The notes under the pieces: model-generated
The model's database searches: none
What the model was told of the DNA's origin: nothing
What the model saw: only the letters and a program-made list of their open reading frames with translations
Assembly: GCF_900172345.1 (NCBI RefSeq)
Contig: NZ_FWFY01000003.1
Span: forward strand, 372,001 to 436,000
Direction: 5' to 3'
Source: Limimaricola soesokkakensis
GTDB lineage: Bacteria > Pseudomonadota > Alphaproteobacteria > Rhodobacterales > Rhodobacteraceae
DNA length: 64,000 bases
Translations under genes and position numbers: made by a program
Shown here: piece after piece, positions 19,387 through 28,241 of the stretch
How the letters are laid out: each line of letters begins with the position of its first letter
Position numbering within the stretch: position 1 is the stretch's first letter

Positions 19387-22037
19387 GCGCCCGCGCGGCG
19401 GCCCGCAAGGGCGCGCGCCTCGCCCGGCGGCTTATCCTGCCGGTCTGGCTCCTGCTCGGGGCCGGTTCCGCCATGGCGCAGGGCATCGACCCGGCGCCGG
19501 GGGGGCTGTTCGACGCGCCCGCCGACGCGACGACCGAGGCACAGGCGGGTGAGGCGGAGCCGGTGCCCTCCGATGCCCCGGCCGCCAGCGTCGAAGACGC
19601 CCTGAGCCCGGAGGTGACCGGCGAGGCAGAAGGCGAGGGCGAGAGCGTCGAAGCCCTTGAGGAAGAGGCTTCGGAGTTGACGCCCGCCACGGCCTATGGC
19701 CCGGCCGATGCGACGCTGCCGGGGACCGGTCCACTGGCCGAGGTGCTGGCCGAGGACGACGTGAACTGGGAAAGCTGGGAGCGCACCGCGGCGCGCAGCG
19801 AGGCTTTATCCGAACGCGGGCAAGGCTCCGATTTCGCGCTGCAGCGACTGCGCGGCGATCTGGTGGTCTGGCGCGACCGGTTTCAGCAGGCGCGTGGCGC
19901 CAATAGCGGCCGCATTGGCACCGTCGAGGCGCAGCTCACGACGCTGGGCGCCGCGCCCGAAGCCGGCGGCGAGGACGAGTCCATCGCGGCACGCCGCGCC
20001 GCGCTGACCGAGCAGCTGATGCGGCTGCGCGCGCCGGTTCGGCTGGCCGACGAGGCCTATGCCCATGCCGACGGGTTGATCCGCGAGATCGACCGGCTGA
20101 TCCGTGAGCGACGGGGCAGGGCGCTTGGCGATCGCGGGCCCTCACCGCTCAATCCCGGGCTCTGGCCCTCCGCGCTCGTCGTCGCCTTTGAGCGCGCCGA
20201 GGCGCTGAGAGCCGAGCTCTGGGCCGGCTGGACCTCGCCCGCGCGGCGGGTGGCGCTGGCGGGCGTTCTGGCCGAGGTGCTTTTCCTCGGGCTGCTGGGT
20301 GGCATCCTGATGCGTGCCGGCCTCTGGGCCCGGCACCTGCGCCGCCGCATCCTTGCCGCCGACCGGCGGGGCTCGCGGGCGCTGGGCTTCGGCGTGTCAC
20401 TGGCGCAGGTGGCGCTGCCCTTCGCGGGGCTGGTGCTGGTCGCCCGCGCCCTCGATCTCGCCGGGATGAACGGGCCGCGGGCGGGCGCGCTCTTGGAGGT
20501 GCTGCCGCTGGCGGGTCTCGCGGTGCTGCTGGCGCGCTGGATGGCCGGGCAGTTCTTCGGCCCCGAGGCGGCGCAGCCGATCGCCGGCATCGCCCCGGCT
20601 CGGCAGACCCGGGCCCGAAGGCAGGCGATGCTGCTGGGCTGGACCATCGCCTTGGCGCAGGTCTCGCAGGCGCTGATCGCCACCGCCGATGCGCCGGAAG
20701 GGGCCGAGGCGGCGCTCCTGTTCCCGCTGCAGCTTCTCGTCGCGGTGCCGCTGTTCCTGCTGGGCCGTACCCTGGCCGGGGTGGTGCATGACGGCGCGCC
20801 CGCCACGGCCCCCGCCACGCCGCAGCCCGAGACCGCGCGCCGCGACACCACCAGCGTCCGGCAGGGGCTCCTGTCGCTTCTGGGCAAGGTCGCGATGGCG
20901 GTGGCGGTGATTTCGCCGGTGCTCTCCGTGCTGGGCTTTGCGGCGCTCTCCGAGGCGCTCCTGGTGCCGGCGATCAAGACCATGATGCTGATCGGCGTGC
21001 TGGTGCTGCTGCAACGGTTGGTCTTCGATCTGTGGACCGTCGCCACCGGCTCCGAGGATCTGGCCCGCGACGCGCTGGTGCCGGTGCTAATCGGGCTGTT
21101 CCTGATCCTTGCCGCGCTGCCGGTGCTGGCGCTGGTCTGGGGCGCCCGGCCCGAGGATCTGGCCGAGGTCTGGACCCGATTCCGCGAAGGTTATTCCTTC
21201 GGCGAGACGCGCCTGCAGCCCACCGACCTGATGTGGCTTCTGGTGATCTTCGTGATCGGCTACGCGCTGACGCGGCTGGTCCAGCGGGTGCTGCGCTCGG
21301 TAGTGCTGCCGCGCACCAAGCTCGATCTCGGCGGCCAGAACGCCGTCGCGGTGGGCTTTGGCTATGTCGGTATCACCTCGGCGGCGATCCTCGCGATCAC
21401 TACCGCCGGGCTCGACCTGTCGAACCTCGCCATCGTCGCCGGTGCGCTCTCGGTCGGCATCGGTTTCGGCCTGCAGAACATCGTCTCGAACTTCGTATCG
21501 GGGATCATCCTGCTGATCGAGCGGCCCATCGGCGAAGGCGACTGGATCGAGGTGAACGGCCAGTCGGGCTATGTGCGCGACATCTCGGTGCGTTCGACCC
21601 GGATCGAGACCTTCGACAAGACCGACGTGATCGTGCCCAATGCCGATCTGGTGTCCAACCACGTCACCAACTGGACCCGCGGCAACTCGGTCGGCCGGGT
21701 CATCGTGCCGGTCGGCGTGGCGCATGGCAGCGATCTCGAAAAGGTCCAGGAGATCATGCAGGAGGTGGCGGATTCGCATCCCCTTGTACTCGCCAATCCG
21801 GCGGCGGCGGTGCTGTTCCGCGGCTTCGGCCCCTCGAGCCTGAACTTCGAGATCCGGGCCTTCCTGCGCGATATCAACTTCATCATCGCGGTGCAGTCGG
21901 AGATGAATCACGAGATCGCGCGGCGCTTCAAGACGGCGGGGATCACCATCCCCTTCCCGCAGCAGGATCTGTGGCTCAGGAACCCCGAGACGTTGCGCGC
22001 GACTGAAAGCACGGCCGAGGAGGGCGGCGCGGGCTGA
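19383..22037 (+). CDS. large MscS/MscK-type mechanosensitive channel with periplasmic DUF3772-like domain
   Basis: 884 aa. A signal peptide (RRLILPVWLLLGAGSAMAQG) leads to an acidic low-complexity stretch, then a helical periplasmic domain of about 200 residues of DUF3772 type. About ten membrane helices follow. The MscS core is clear: ALSVGIGFGLQNIVSNFVSGI then LIERPIGEGDWIEVNGQSGYV and TNWTRGNSVGRVIVPVGV. The start ATG at 19383 overlaps the cysK stop, coupling it to trgAB-cysK. Confidence 0.9.
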   Translation: MSARAAARKGARLARRLILPVWLLLGAGSAMAQGIDPAPGGLFDAPADATTEAQAGEAEPVPSDAPAASVEDALSPEVTGEAEGEGESVEALEEEASELTPATAYGPADATLPGTGPLAEVLAEDDVNWESWERTAARSEALSERGQGSDFALQRLRGDLVVWRDRFQQARGANSGRIGTVEAQLTTLGAAPEAGGEDESIAARRAALTEQLMRLRAPVRLADEAYAHADGLIREIDRLIRERRGRALGDRGPSPLNPGLWPSALVVAFERAEALRAELWAGWTSPARRVALAGVLAEVLFLGLLGGILMRAGLWARHLRRRILAADRRGSRALGFGVSLAQVALPFAGLVLVARALDLAGMNGPRAGALLEVLPLAGLAVLLARWMAGQFFGPEAAQPIAGIAPARQTRARRQAMLLGWTIALAQVSQALIATADAPEGAEAALLFPLQLLVAVPLFLLGRTLAGVVHDGAPATAPATPQPETARRDTTSVRQGLLSLLGKVAMAVAVISPVLSVLGFAALSEALLVPAIKTMMLIGVLVLLQRLVFDLWTVATGSEDLARDALVPVLIGLFLILAALPVLALVWGARPEDLAEVWTRFREGYSFGETRLQPTDLMWLLVIFVIGYALTRLVQRVLRSVVLPRTKLDLGGQNAVAVGFGYVGITSAAILAITTAGLDLSNLAIVAGALSVGIGFGLQNIVSNFVSGIILLIERPIGEGDWIEVNGQSGYVRDISVRSTRIETFDKTDVIVPNADLVSNHVTNWTRGNSVGRVIVPVGVAHGSDLEKVQEIMQEVADSHPLVLANPAAAVLFRGFGPSSLNFEIRAFLRDINFIIAVQSEMNHEIARRFKTAGITIPFPQQDLWLRNPETLRATESTAEEGGAG

Positions 22038-22058
22038 GGCCCCGCCGCCGCGCCCGGA

Positions 22059-23204
22059 TCACTCGGCCGCCTCGTGCCGCGAAGAGGTCTCGCGCGGTTC
22101 GGTCTCGGGCTCCGGCAGCCCCTCGCGCGACAGCAGGATCGCGATCGGCCTGAGCGCCGGGATCTCCGAGCAGACGATCATCGCAGCCACGGTGATCGGC
22201 ACCGACAGGAACATCCCCGGAATGCCCCAGACTGCGCCCCAGAAGGCGAGGCTAATGATGATCCCGAACGAGGACAGCCTCAGCGCCCGACCCATCATCA
22301 TCGGGTCGAGCACGTTGCCATTGATGAACTGGATCACCCCGGTGATCGCGAAGATCGCGCCCGTGGTCGCCGGATCGCCGAGCTGGACATAGGCCACCAG
22401 CGCCACCAGCGCCGTGGCCACGATCGAGCCGATATTGGGGATGTAGTTCAGGATGAAGGTCAGGATCCCAAGCGCCACCGCGAGGTCGAGGCCGAACAGC
22501 CCCGCCAGCGCCCAGACCATGACCCCGGTCATCAGCGACACCAGCGTCTTGACCGCGAGGTAGCGGTTCACCCGGCGGATGATCGAGCCGATGATCCGTC
22601 CCACCCGGTCGGCCCGCACCGGGTCGCCCACGAAATTGACCAGCTTGGTCGAGAACCAGACCCGCTCGGCGAAGAGAAAGCCGACGAAGAGGATCACCAG
22701 CACCGTGCCCTGCATCAGGTTGCCCGCCTGGCTCGCCAGCGCCCGGATGTAACCGCCGAGCTCGACCGTCTGCAGCGAGTTGAGCACCGCGGCCTCAGTG
22801 TTCTGGCCCAGCCAGGAGAACAGCGCCGCGATCGCCTCCGGCGCCCGGTCGGCATAGCTAAGCGTGGTGAGCAGCACCGTGTTGATCTGCGCCAGCACGA
22901 TCGAGGTCAGCGTCAGCAGCGTCGCCGCGATGGCGACGACGGCGGCGACGGAGGCGAGCCAGTTCGGGATCGCCAGCGGCCCGATCCGGGCCCGTGCGAT
23001 GAAGTTGATCGCGTCGCTCATCAGCGAGAAGATGACGATCGCGGTCACCAGCGAGATCAGCAGGAACCGCGCCTGCACCAGGAGGAACAGCACCACTGCG
23101 AAAGCGATGATGATCAGGGCCACGTCCTGCACGCGGTGCGGATCACGCGGTATACGCATCCGGCTCGGCTGGGATTGCAGTGGCGGTCGGGGTGGTTCGG
23201 TCAT
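22059..23204 (-). CDS. AI-2E family transporter
   Basis: 381 aa inner-membrane protein with about eight helices. The family core is visible: KTLVSLMTGVMVWALAGLFGL, LTFILNYIPNIGSIVA and NVLDPMMMGRALRLS. The AI-2E family was named for a proposed autoinducer-2 exporter, but most members have other or unknown roles, including sodium/proton antiport. Start at 23204; an in-frame ATG at 23267 extends it without obvious benefit. Convergent with the preceding channel gene. Confidence 0.88.
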   Translation of the reverse strand: MTEPPRPPLQSQPSRMRIPRDPHRVQDVALIIIAFAVVLFLLVQARFLLISLVTAIVIFSLMSDAINFIARARIGPLAIPNWLASVAAVVAIAATLLTLTSIVLAQINTVLLTTLSYADRAPEAIAALFSWLGQNTEAAVLNSLQTVELGGYIRALASQAGNLMQGTVLVILFVGFLFAERVWFSTKLVNFVGDPVRADRVGRIIGSIIRRVNRYLAVKTLVSLMTGVMVWALAGLFGLDLAVALGILTFILNYIPNIGSIVATALVALVAYVQLGDPATTGAIFAITGVIQFINGNVLDPMMMGRALRLSSFGIIISLAFWGAVWGIPGMFLSVPITVAAMIVCSEIPALRPIAILLSREGLPEPETEPRETSSRHEAAE

Positions 23205-23335
23205 CAAGGCGCTGTCTCGTCCGGTCTGTGCGGCATCCACTATGCGGGAGCCTTGCGGCGGGGGCAATCAAAGGCGGAATTTGCCGGGGTCAGGCCCTTG
23301 CATTGGCGCCGAGCCTTGGCTACTGAGCCCGCAAC

Positions 23336-23425
23336 GGAGCGGTGGCCGAGTGGTCGAAGGCGCACGCCTGGAAAGTGTGTAGGCGGGAAACCGTCTCGAG
23401 GGTTCGAATCCCTCTCGCTCCGCCA
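23336..23425 (+). tRNA. tRNA-Ser (anticodon GGA)
   Basis: 90-nt class II tRNA. Acceptor stem GGAGCGG/TCGCTCC with encoded GCCA end. Anticodon stem CACGC/GTGTG encloses loop CTGGAAA, giving anticodon GGA. A long variable arm follows and the T-loop is TTCGAAT. The DNA downstream differs in composition and holds mobile-element remains, so this tRNA is a candidate integration site. Confidence 0.96.
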
Positions 23426-23708
23426 TGTTTTACAAGAATTCATACATTCCATGAGTTTGCGGTGGCGGCGCGCGCTGTCGTACCCCATTTCGGCCCCCTT
23501 CGATTTTTGCATGAAGTGCCGTCGGGTCATTTTTCAAATTGGGGAAACGAGCATTTGGCAGGTCATATCGGTCCCTGAGAGGGCAGGGGGCAAACTTTCG
23601 AACACACCTCACCCGGTCTCATCGTTAATGCTCAATGCATGAGGAGGAGAGGCACGAGTCTTGCCACAGCTGACCTGTGCTCTTTTCAGGGGGCGCCGTT
23701 GGCGAGAA

Positions 23709-23975
23709 TCAGCCGCCCATGGAGGACATAGGACGCCTCGTTAGAACGTTGATGTTACGTCGGGCGTCAGTCCATTCCCGAGACCACTGGCCATGCTGGT
23801 AGGATGGATGCCCCTCGCCAGCAGAGTGCCCTCCACCAGCGCCATGGAAGCGACAGACGCGCCAGCTTCGGACGGCTGGGCCTTTGCACCTGACACCCGT
23901 TCGTTTCGACGTGGCTGTGCATCTGGACGACGCAAGGGCCCTGCTCATGGGGTTGTCGTTGTCCTTCACGGCCAT
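23709..23975 (-). CDS. small Cys/His protein with HGG-type motif, hypothetical
   Basis: About 88 aa. The middle carries CTATSKRTGVRCKGPAV then CRFHGAGGG, a Cys-x9/10-Cys ... C-x2-HGxGGG pattern seen in small proteins often found in prophages and islands; function unknown. Start at 23975 has GGGGAGG only one base from the ATG, so Met at 23948 remains possible. The 283 bases between the tRNA and its stop hold no other recognisable gene. Confidence 0.55.
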   Translation of the reverse strand: MAVKDNDNPMSRALASSRCTATSKRTGVRCKGPAVRSWRVCRFHGAGGGHSAGEGHPSYQHGQWSREWTDARRNINVLTRRPMSSMGG

Positions 23976-24044
23976 GCCTCCCCTGTGCCGGACAAAGCCA
24001 TCTGTTAGCCTATTATGCCGAAGAGTTCGCATAACTGAATCTCG

Positions 24045-24926
24045 TCAGTTGGTTCGCTGCATCTTCAATGCCAACTGAAAGTGTTCTTCCATATCTGGAA
24101 AAGCTTGCCTGAGAAGCGCCTCTGACATGTCGATACCGTCCTTCAGGGCTTCCCCGTCGGAATAGGATGCGTCGGACAAATCAATGCGATTGAGCAATGG
24201 CCGCTTGTTCTTCTCGTAGAGAGCTTGCCCGAAGTGCCGCTGGAACTCTCGCAACAGCTTTATTTTCGCTGGCGACAGGCGTTCGTTTCGGTTGGGCGTT
24301 GCAGGTCCTGCAGCCACTTCCAATAGGTCGCATACGGATTGCACCGGGCCGGGGGACGTATCGCTACGGGCGACGTACAGTCTTCCCGCCGGTGTACCCT
24401 CCAAGGCCCGCGAAATCAGGCGCTCGTATTCATACCAGTTGCAGCCACGGGCTTGGCGAAACGCTTCTATGTAGGCCTCGATTGAGCAATCCGTCTTCTG
24501 ATAGAAACGCTCCCGCATGATGCCCCATAGCCCAGCGCGAATGAATTGGTGGTAGCTGGAGCGCAGCATAGCTACCGGCTCGCGAACGAAGGCCAAATAG
24601 GATACCGAACCTTCGCCGAGTTGTTGGCAAAATTCCGTGGCCAGAGCACCCAGCCGATGGTTCCGGTCGGTACTAAATCTTTCCGTCGAAATGAGGATGC
24701 GGTCGCAGTGAGCTTGTTCGGCCTCCCAAAGCAAATCTGTAACGGCCGTTTCTGGCGTCAAGTCGGGCTCAGCCAAGGAATTATGATTCTGGTAGCCTTT
24801 CGGCAGCCGGTGTTTCAGCGGATAAAGTACCCCCAACTGACGATAATATGCGTCATTCTCTGCAAAGTGACCTTGAATCGTGCTTGAGGCGCATTTGGGG
24901 AGGCCGATGTGAAAGATGATGCGCAC
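24045..24926 (-). CDS. sulfotransferase-like P-loop protein
   Basis: 293 aa. The N-terminus IIFHIGLPKCASSTIQ is the PAPS-binding 5'-phosphate loop of sulfotransferases. LISTERFSTD and YLAFVREPVAMLRSSYHQFI resemble the 3'-phosphate loop (R-x7-S). Substrate unknown; such genes commonly decorate surface glycans or lipids. Codon choice is plainly less GC-rich than in flanking genes, pointing to horizontal acquisition. The 192 bases upstream, to the IS boundary, hold nothing I recognise. Confidence 0.75.
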   Translation of the reverse strand: MRIIFHIGLPKCASSTIQGHFAENDAYYRQLGVLYPLKHRLPKGYQNHNSLAEPDLTPETAVTDLLWEAEQAHCDRILISTERFSTDRNHRLGALATEFCQQLGEGSVSYLAFVREPVAMLRSSYHQFIRAGLWGIMRERFYQKTDCSIEAYIEAFRQARGCNWYEYERLISRALEGTPAGRLYVARSDTSPGPVQSVCDLLEVAAGPATPNRNERLSPAKIKLLREFQRHFGQALYEKNKRPLLNRIDLSDASYSDGEALKDGIDMSEALLRQAFPDMEEHFQLALKMQRTN

Positions 24927-25118
24927 GTCGATTTTCCAAGCTCTGTTTTGTCTCGATAGCTAACTGTCAGGGCCACCTGGGCGGGTCAACTCAAGGCTGT
25001 AACCGCCCCTCGCCCCCGTCAAGCACTTGAACGGAAAGGCAACGTGCTTGGCGTACCTGCAAAACGCACAAGCCCTGCTCATAGGTGTGTCGTCATTCTC
25101 CTCGGGAAGACCTCTTCC

Positions 25119-26185
25119 GGCGTTGTTGCAGAACTCAGGCCTGAAGCGCAGTTGCCCCTTTCTCCAGTAGCGCCTTCCTCAGTAGCGTCATCCCACGCGA
25201 ACGATCTCGGCGGTGCCGAGGGCTGAGAAGCGGCTCATGAGGGCGATGCGGATGTGGACTTCGGCGGCCTGGCGGTCGGGGTCTCTTGGAGAGATGCGCT
25301 CTCCGAAGGCCTTCAGGCAGCACATCTTTGCCTCAGCGCGGCGTCGCAGTTGGTAACCGGTCTACCGCCTCCAGAAGGCGCGTCCGTAGTGCCGTGTGGC
25401 TCGGAGGATGTCGTTCAGGACCACGGCGGCCGGGCCGTCTTCTTTCCATGGGCGCCTGTTCTTGCGGATCGGAATGATCGCCGTGGCCTGGCGCTCGATG
25501 ATCGCGGCATGGCAGCAACGCGTGTCATAGGCGCCATCGGCGGTCACGGTGCCGATCGGCTCGTCGTCGGGGGATCTGCTCGAGCAGGTCCGGCAGGACC
25601 GGGCTGTCGCCGTCGCGGCTGGGGGTGAACTCCACGGCGCGGATGTCAGAAGTGGCCGTATCCATGGCCAGATGGATCTTGCGCCACTGGCGACGGCCCT
25701 GCGGCCCATGCTTGCGGGCCTGCCATTCGCCATCGCCCAGGAATTTGATCCCGGTGCTGTCGACGAGCAGGTTGAGCGGGCCACTGGCTCGCCGATACGG
25801 GATCTGGACGGCCAAGCTCTTCTGCCTGCGGCACAGCGTCGAGTAGTCCGGCACCGGCTAGTCCAGCCGTGCCATCCGCAGCAAGCTGGCCACCATCCCC
25901 GCCGTCTGCCTCGGCGGCAGCTTGAACAGCACTTTGATCGACAAGCAGAACTGTATCGCACCCTCGGAAAAGACCGGGGGACGTCCCGGCCGTCCCTCAT
26001 GCGGTGCGAGCCACGCCATCTCCCGGTCCAGCCAGATCAACAGCGAGCCACGCTTCCGCAGTGCGGCGTTGTAAGCGGACCAGTTCGTCGTGCGGTGGCG
26101 GGCAGGCATGGGCTTCGTCATGCCGCCCACTTAAGCGGTTGCTTCGCTACGTGAACCGTCATCCAAGGAGTTCTCCGACAACGCC
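25119..26185 (-). mobile_element. IS5-family insertion sequence, degenerate
   Basis: About 1067 bp, bounded by imperfect inverted repeats: 25119-25136 (GGCGTTGTTGCAGAACTC) and 26168-26185 (complement reads GGCGTTGTCGGAGAACTC), 15 of 18 bases matching. It contains one broken transposase gene. The size fits IS5-family elements. No convincing target duplication is visible next to the repeats. Confidence 0.75.
25188..26121 (-). pseudogene. IS5-family transposase, inactivated
   Basis: Reassembled from three frames. The N-terminal part (MPARHRTTNWSAYNAALRKR ... FKLPPRQTAGMVASLL) ends at a TAG near 25858 where the family expects Trp before PVPDYSTLCRR. The next part has the DDE-type LLVDSTGIKFLGDGEW and then shifts frame in a run of five Gs at 25569-25573. 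The third part resumes DDEPIGTVTADGAYDTR, followed by NRRPWKEDG. A further TAG again replaces an expected Trp after GRAFWRR. Two nonsense codons and a frameshift mean the element cannot move by itself. Confidence 0.85.
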
Positions 26186-26374
26186 GCCGAGGTGCCCCTT
26201 TTCCCGGGGCGATTCAAACGCAATCGCTTGAGCGTCTGGTGAAAAGGGGCAAGACCAGCACTTTCTTACTCCACCAGCCCTGCCTTCCGCGCCCGCTCGA
26301 GCAGATACGCGACCGAGGAGGTTGCCCGAACGATGCCAGCGGACCGGTTGAGCACCGTGCCTCGGCGGCGCTCG

Positions 26375-26680
26375 CTATCGCAGCGCCTTGGGTGGCTCGG
26401 GCGCCTGCGTCGTCATGTGGCTGCTGGAGGAGACACGCATGACGGCCCGCCGGTGTTTGTCGCGCATGACATCGAGCACCTCGACCGAATGGCTGCGCAC
26501 ATCCGTCAAGCGGCGGATGCGCGACCCCGGTGATCCGATCGGGCGTAAACCGTGCTGTCGCAGTTCGGGCATGACGGCTGCCGCGTGTTCCAGAGCGTGC
26601 TCCAGATCGTCTTCGGCCTGAAGATAGGCCCGGTAGGCCCGGATCAGGGCGCGACGTGCGGCCATGGCATCAGGGTTCAT
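26375..26680 (-). CDS. hypothetical protein
   Basis: About 101 aa starting MNPDAMAARRALIRAYRAYL, preceded by a strong GGGAGGCGAAA site. The first 45 residues look helical and charged (QAEDDLEHALEHAAAVMPEL), the rest basic. No domain recognised. It lies between the IS element and pfkB on the minus strand. The 189 bases between it and the IS hold only a short open stretch. Confidence 0.5.
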   Translation of the reverse strand: MNPDAMAARRALIRAYRAYLQAEDDLEHALEHAAAVMPELRQHGLRPIGSPGSRIRRLTDVRSHSVEVLDVMRDKHRRAVMRVSSSSHMTTQAPEPPKALR

Positions 26681-26831
26681 TTTCGCCTCCCTTGGAACAA
26701 GGAAACTCTGTTCATGATCAGGACGCATGACCCGGCTTCTGTCAACGCCGCATCGGCCCGAAAGGGTGGTGCGAAGCGATCGCCAGCCTCGGCCCCTTGT
26801 TTTTCTGGCAGAGCACCTTCGAGGGCCGGGG

Positions 26832-27785
26832 TCACTCTAGGTCCCTTACCTTCACCTCGGCTACGAGTCTGTGGGCCAAGGCCCCGTCGCAAAGCTGGGT
26901 GGCCGGCGTGGTCACGGCCGCCGCCGCGGCCGCGGTGCCGGCGCGCAATGCCTCGCGAAAGCTTTGGCCCTGCGCCAGGGCGAGCGCGGTCGCCCCGAGC
27001 AAACTGTCTCCTGCCCCCACCGCACTGACGAGCTCGACCGGCGGGGCATCGCAAAAGAAGCTCTCCGTCGCGGATACGCCGAGCGTGCCGCTGGCGCCGA
27101 GGGATAGGACCACGCGCCGCGCCTTGCCGGTCCAGACAAGATCTTTCCCGAACGCCGCGAGCTCGCGGGCATTCGACAGGCCTCGACCGGCCAATTCATC
27201 GGCTTCGGCCCCGTCCATCCGCAACAGGCCGAACGGCACCTCTTCTATGCTTGAAATCGCCTCCACCAGAGCCGCGCCGGATGTGTCGAGCAGCATCTCC
27301 GCCCCGCTTGCCTGGCACCGTTCCGCCAAGCGGACCAAAGCCGCCCCGGAGAGGCCCGGCGGCATGCTGCCGGACACCACGAGCAACTGTTCCGGCCCGA
27401 TCCGCCGCGCGAGTTCATCGAAGATCATGGCGGTGGCTTCAGGCGGCCAGTCCGGCCCTGGCAGGACGAAGCGATATTGCGCCCCGCTGTCGCGCAGCGT
27501 GACCGCGAAGGACTGTCGGGTCAGCCCGGGCAAAGAGATGGTCACGATCTCGACGCCCTCATCGGCGAGCAGCGCCGCGATCGTCTCGCCGGTCGCGCCG
27601 CCCAGCGCGACCATGGCGGTCGAGACGCCACCAAGCCGGGCGATCGCGCGTGAAACATTGATACCACCCCCGCCCGGATCGAGCCGCGGCGCCGCGCAGC
27701 GCAGTTTCTTGTTCGGCACGAGCGCTTCGGTTTCCGTCGCGAGATCGAGCGCGGGGTTCAGGGTCAGGGTCAGGATCTGGCGCAT
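26832..27785 (-). CDS. pfkB: 6-phosphofructokinase II / PfkB family sugar kinase
   Basis: 317 aa cytoplasmic kinase. It matches E. coli Pfk-2 closely: ILTLTLNPALDLATET, KLRCAAPRLDPGGGGINV, RFVLPGP, VVSGSMPPG, RRVVLSLGASGTLGV and the catalytic SAVGAGDSLLGA. The enzyme phosphorylates fructose 6-phosphate; tagatose 6-phosphate and 1-phosphofructokinase relatives are alternatives. Start at 27785 is set by alignment to that family. It diverges from the P-type ATPase gene. PfkB-type genes often accompany universal stress proteins in low-oxygen gene sets. Confidence 0.87.
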   Translation of the reverse strand: MRQILTLTLNPALDLATETEALVPNKKLRCAAPRLDPGGGGINVSRAIARLGGVSTAMVALGGATGETIAALLADEGVEIVTISLPGLTRQSFAVTLRDSGAQYRFVLPGPDWPPEATAMIFDELARRIGPEQLLVVSGSMPPGLSGAALVRLAERCQASGAEMLLDTSGAALVEAISSIEEVPFGLLRMDGAEADELAGRGLSNARELAAFGKDLVWTGKARRVVLSLGASGTLGVSATESFFCDAPPVELVSAVGAGDSLLGATALALAQGQSFREALRAGTAAAAAAVTTPATQLCDGALAHRLVAEVKVRDLE

Positions 27786-28241
27786 CGGCGGCTCATCGTT
27801 GAGGCTCCTTTCGCAAAGGGGCTCAGGCGGGAGTAGAGACCGCGCACAGTCTATCGCCAACCGGCGCTTGTTTCACCGGCCTTGCGGCCAGATCCGGGCC
27901 TGTATCCGTCCGAAATGCGCTTCACATTCATGCACGGTGCCGAGCCGCCTCATCCCGCTCTGTCTCGGTAATCTATGTCGAAACATACGATCCGAGGACT
28001 GGTTCTTTTCCATCGCACCCGGTTCGAGGGCCTGCGCACCGGGCCTAGCCAGCTTCGACTTTCCGTTTCCCGGCTATCCTGCTCACTCTGCCGATTGTGC
28101 GCCTAGATCCCCAGTACGCGGAAACGAAAGCATCCGCTTCCGGGGCCCACCTTGATCTCGCGCAAGCGACAGGAGCATCGCGCTCGCCTATCCTGCCCAT
28201 GCCGCCGCCCGTTCCGGCGCCGTGTCAGGAAGCCAGCCGCA
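27786..28241. other. divergent intergenic region with a weak FNR-like site
   Basis: 456 bases between pfkB (minus) and the cation ATPase (plus). TTGATctcgCGCAA at 28152-28165 resembles an FNR half-site pair with two mismatches and lies 77 bases before the ATPase start. No convincing gene is present. Confidence 0.35.

Noticed and set aside
26266-26345. Short minus-strand frame ending AYLLERARKAGLVE next to the IS element
   Set aside because: Could be the tail of a lost gene, but too short to assign.
28152-28165. FNR site upstream of the P-type ATPase
   Set aside because: Two mismatches in the second half-site; kept only as a weak note in the intergenic entry.
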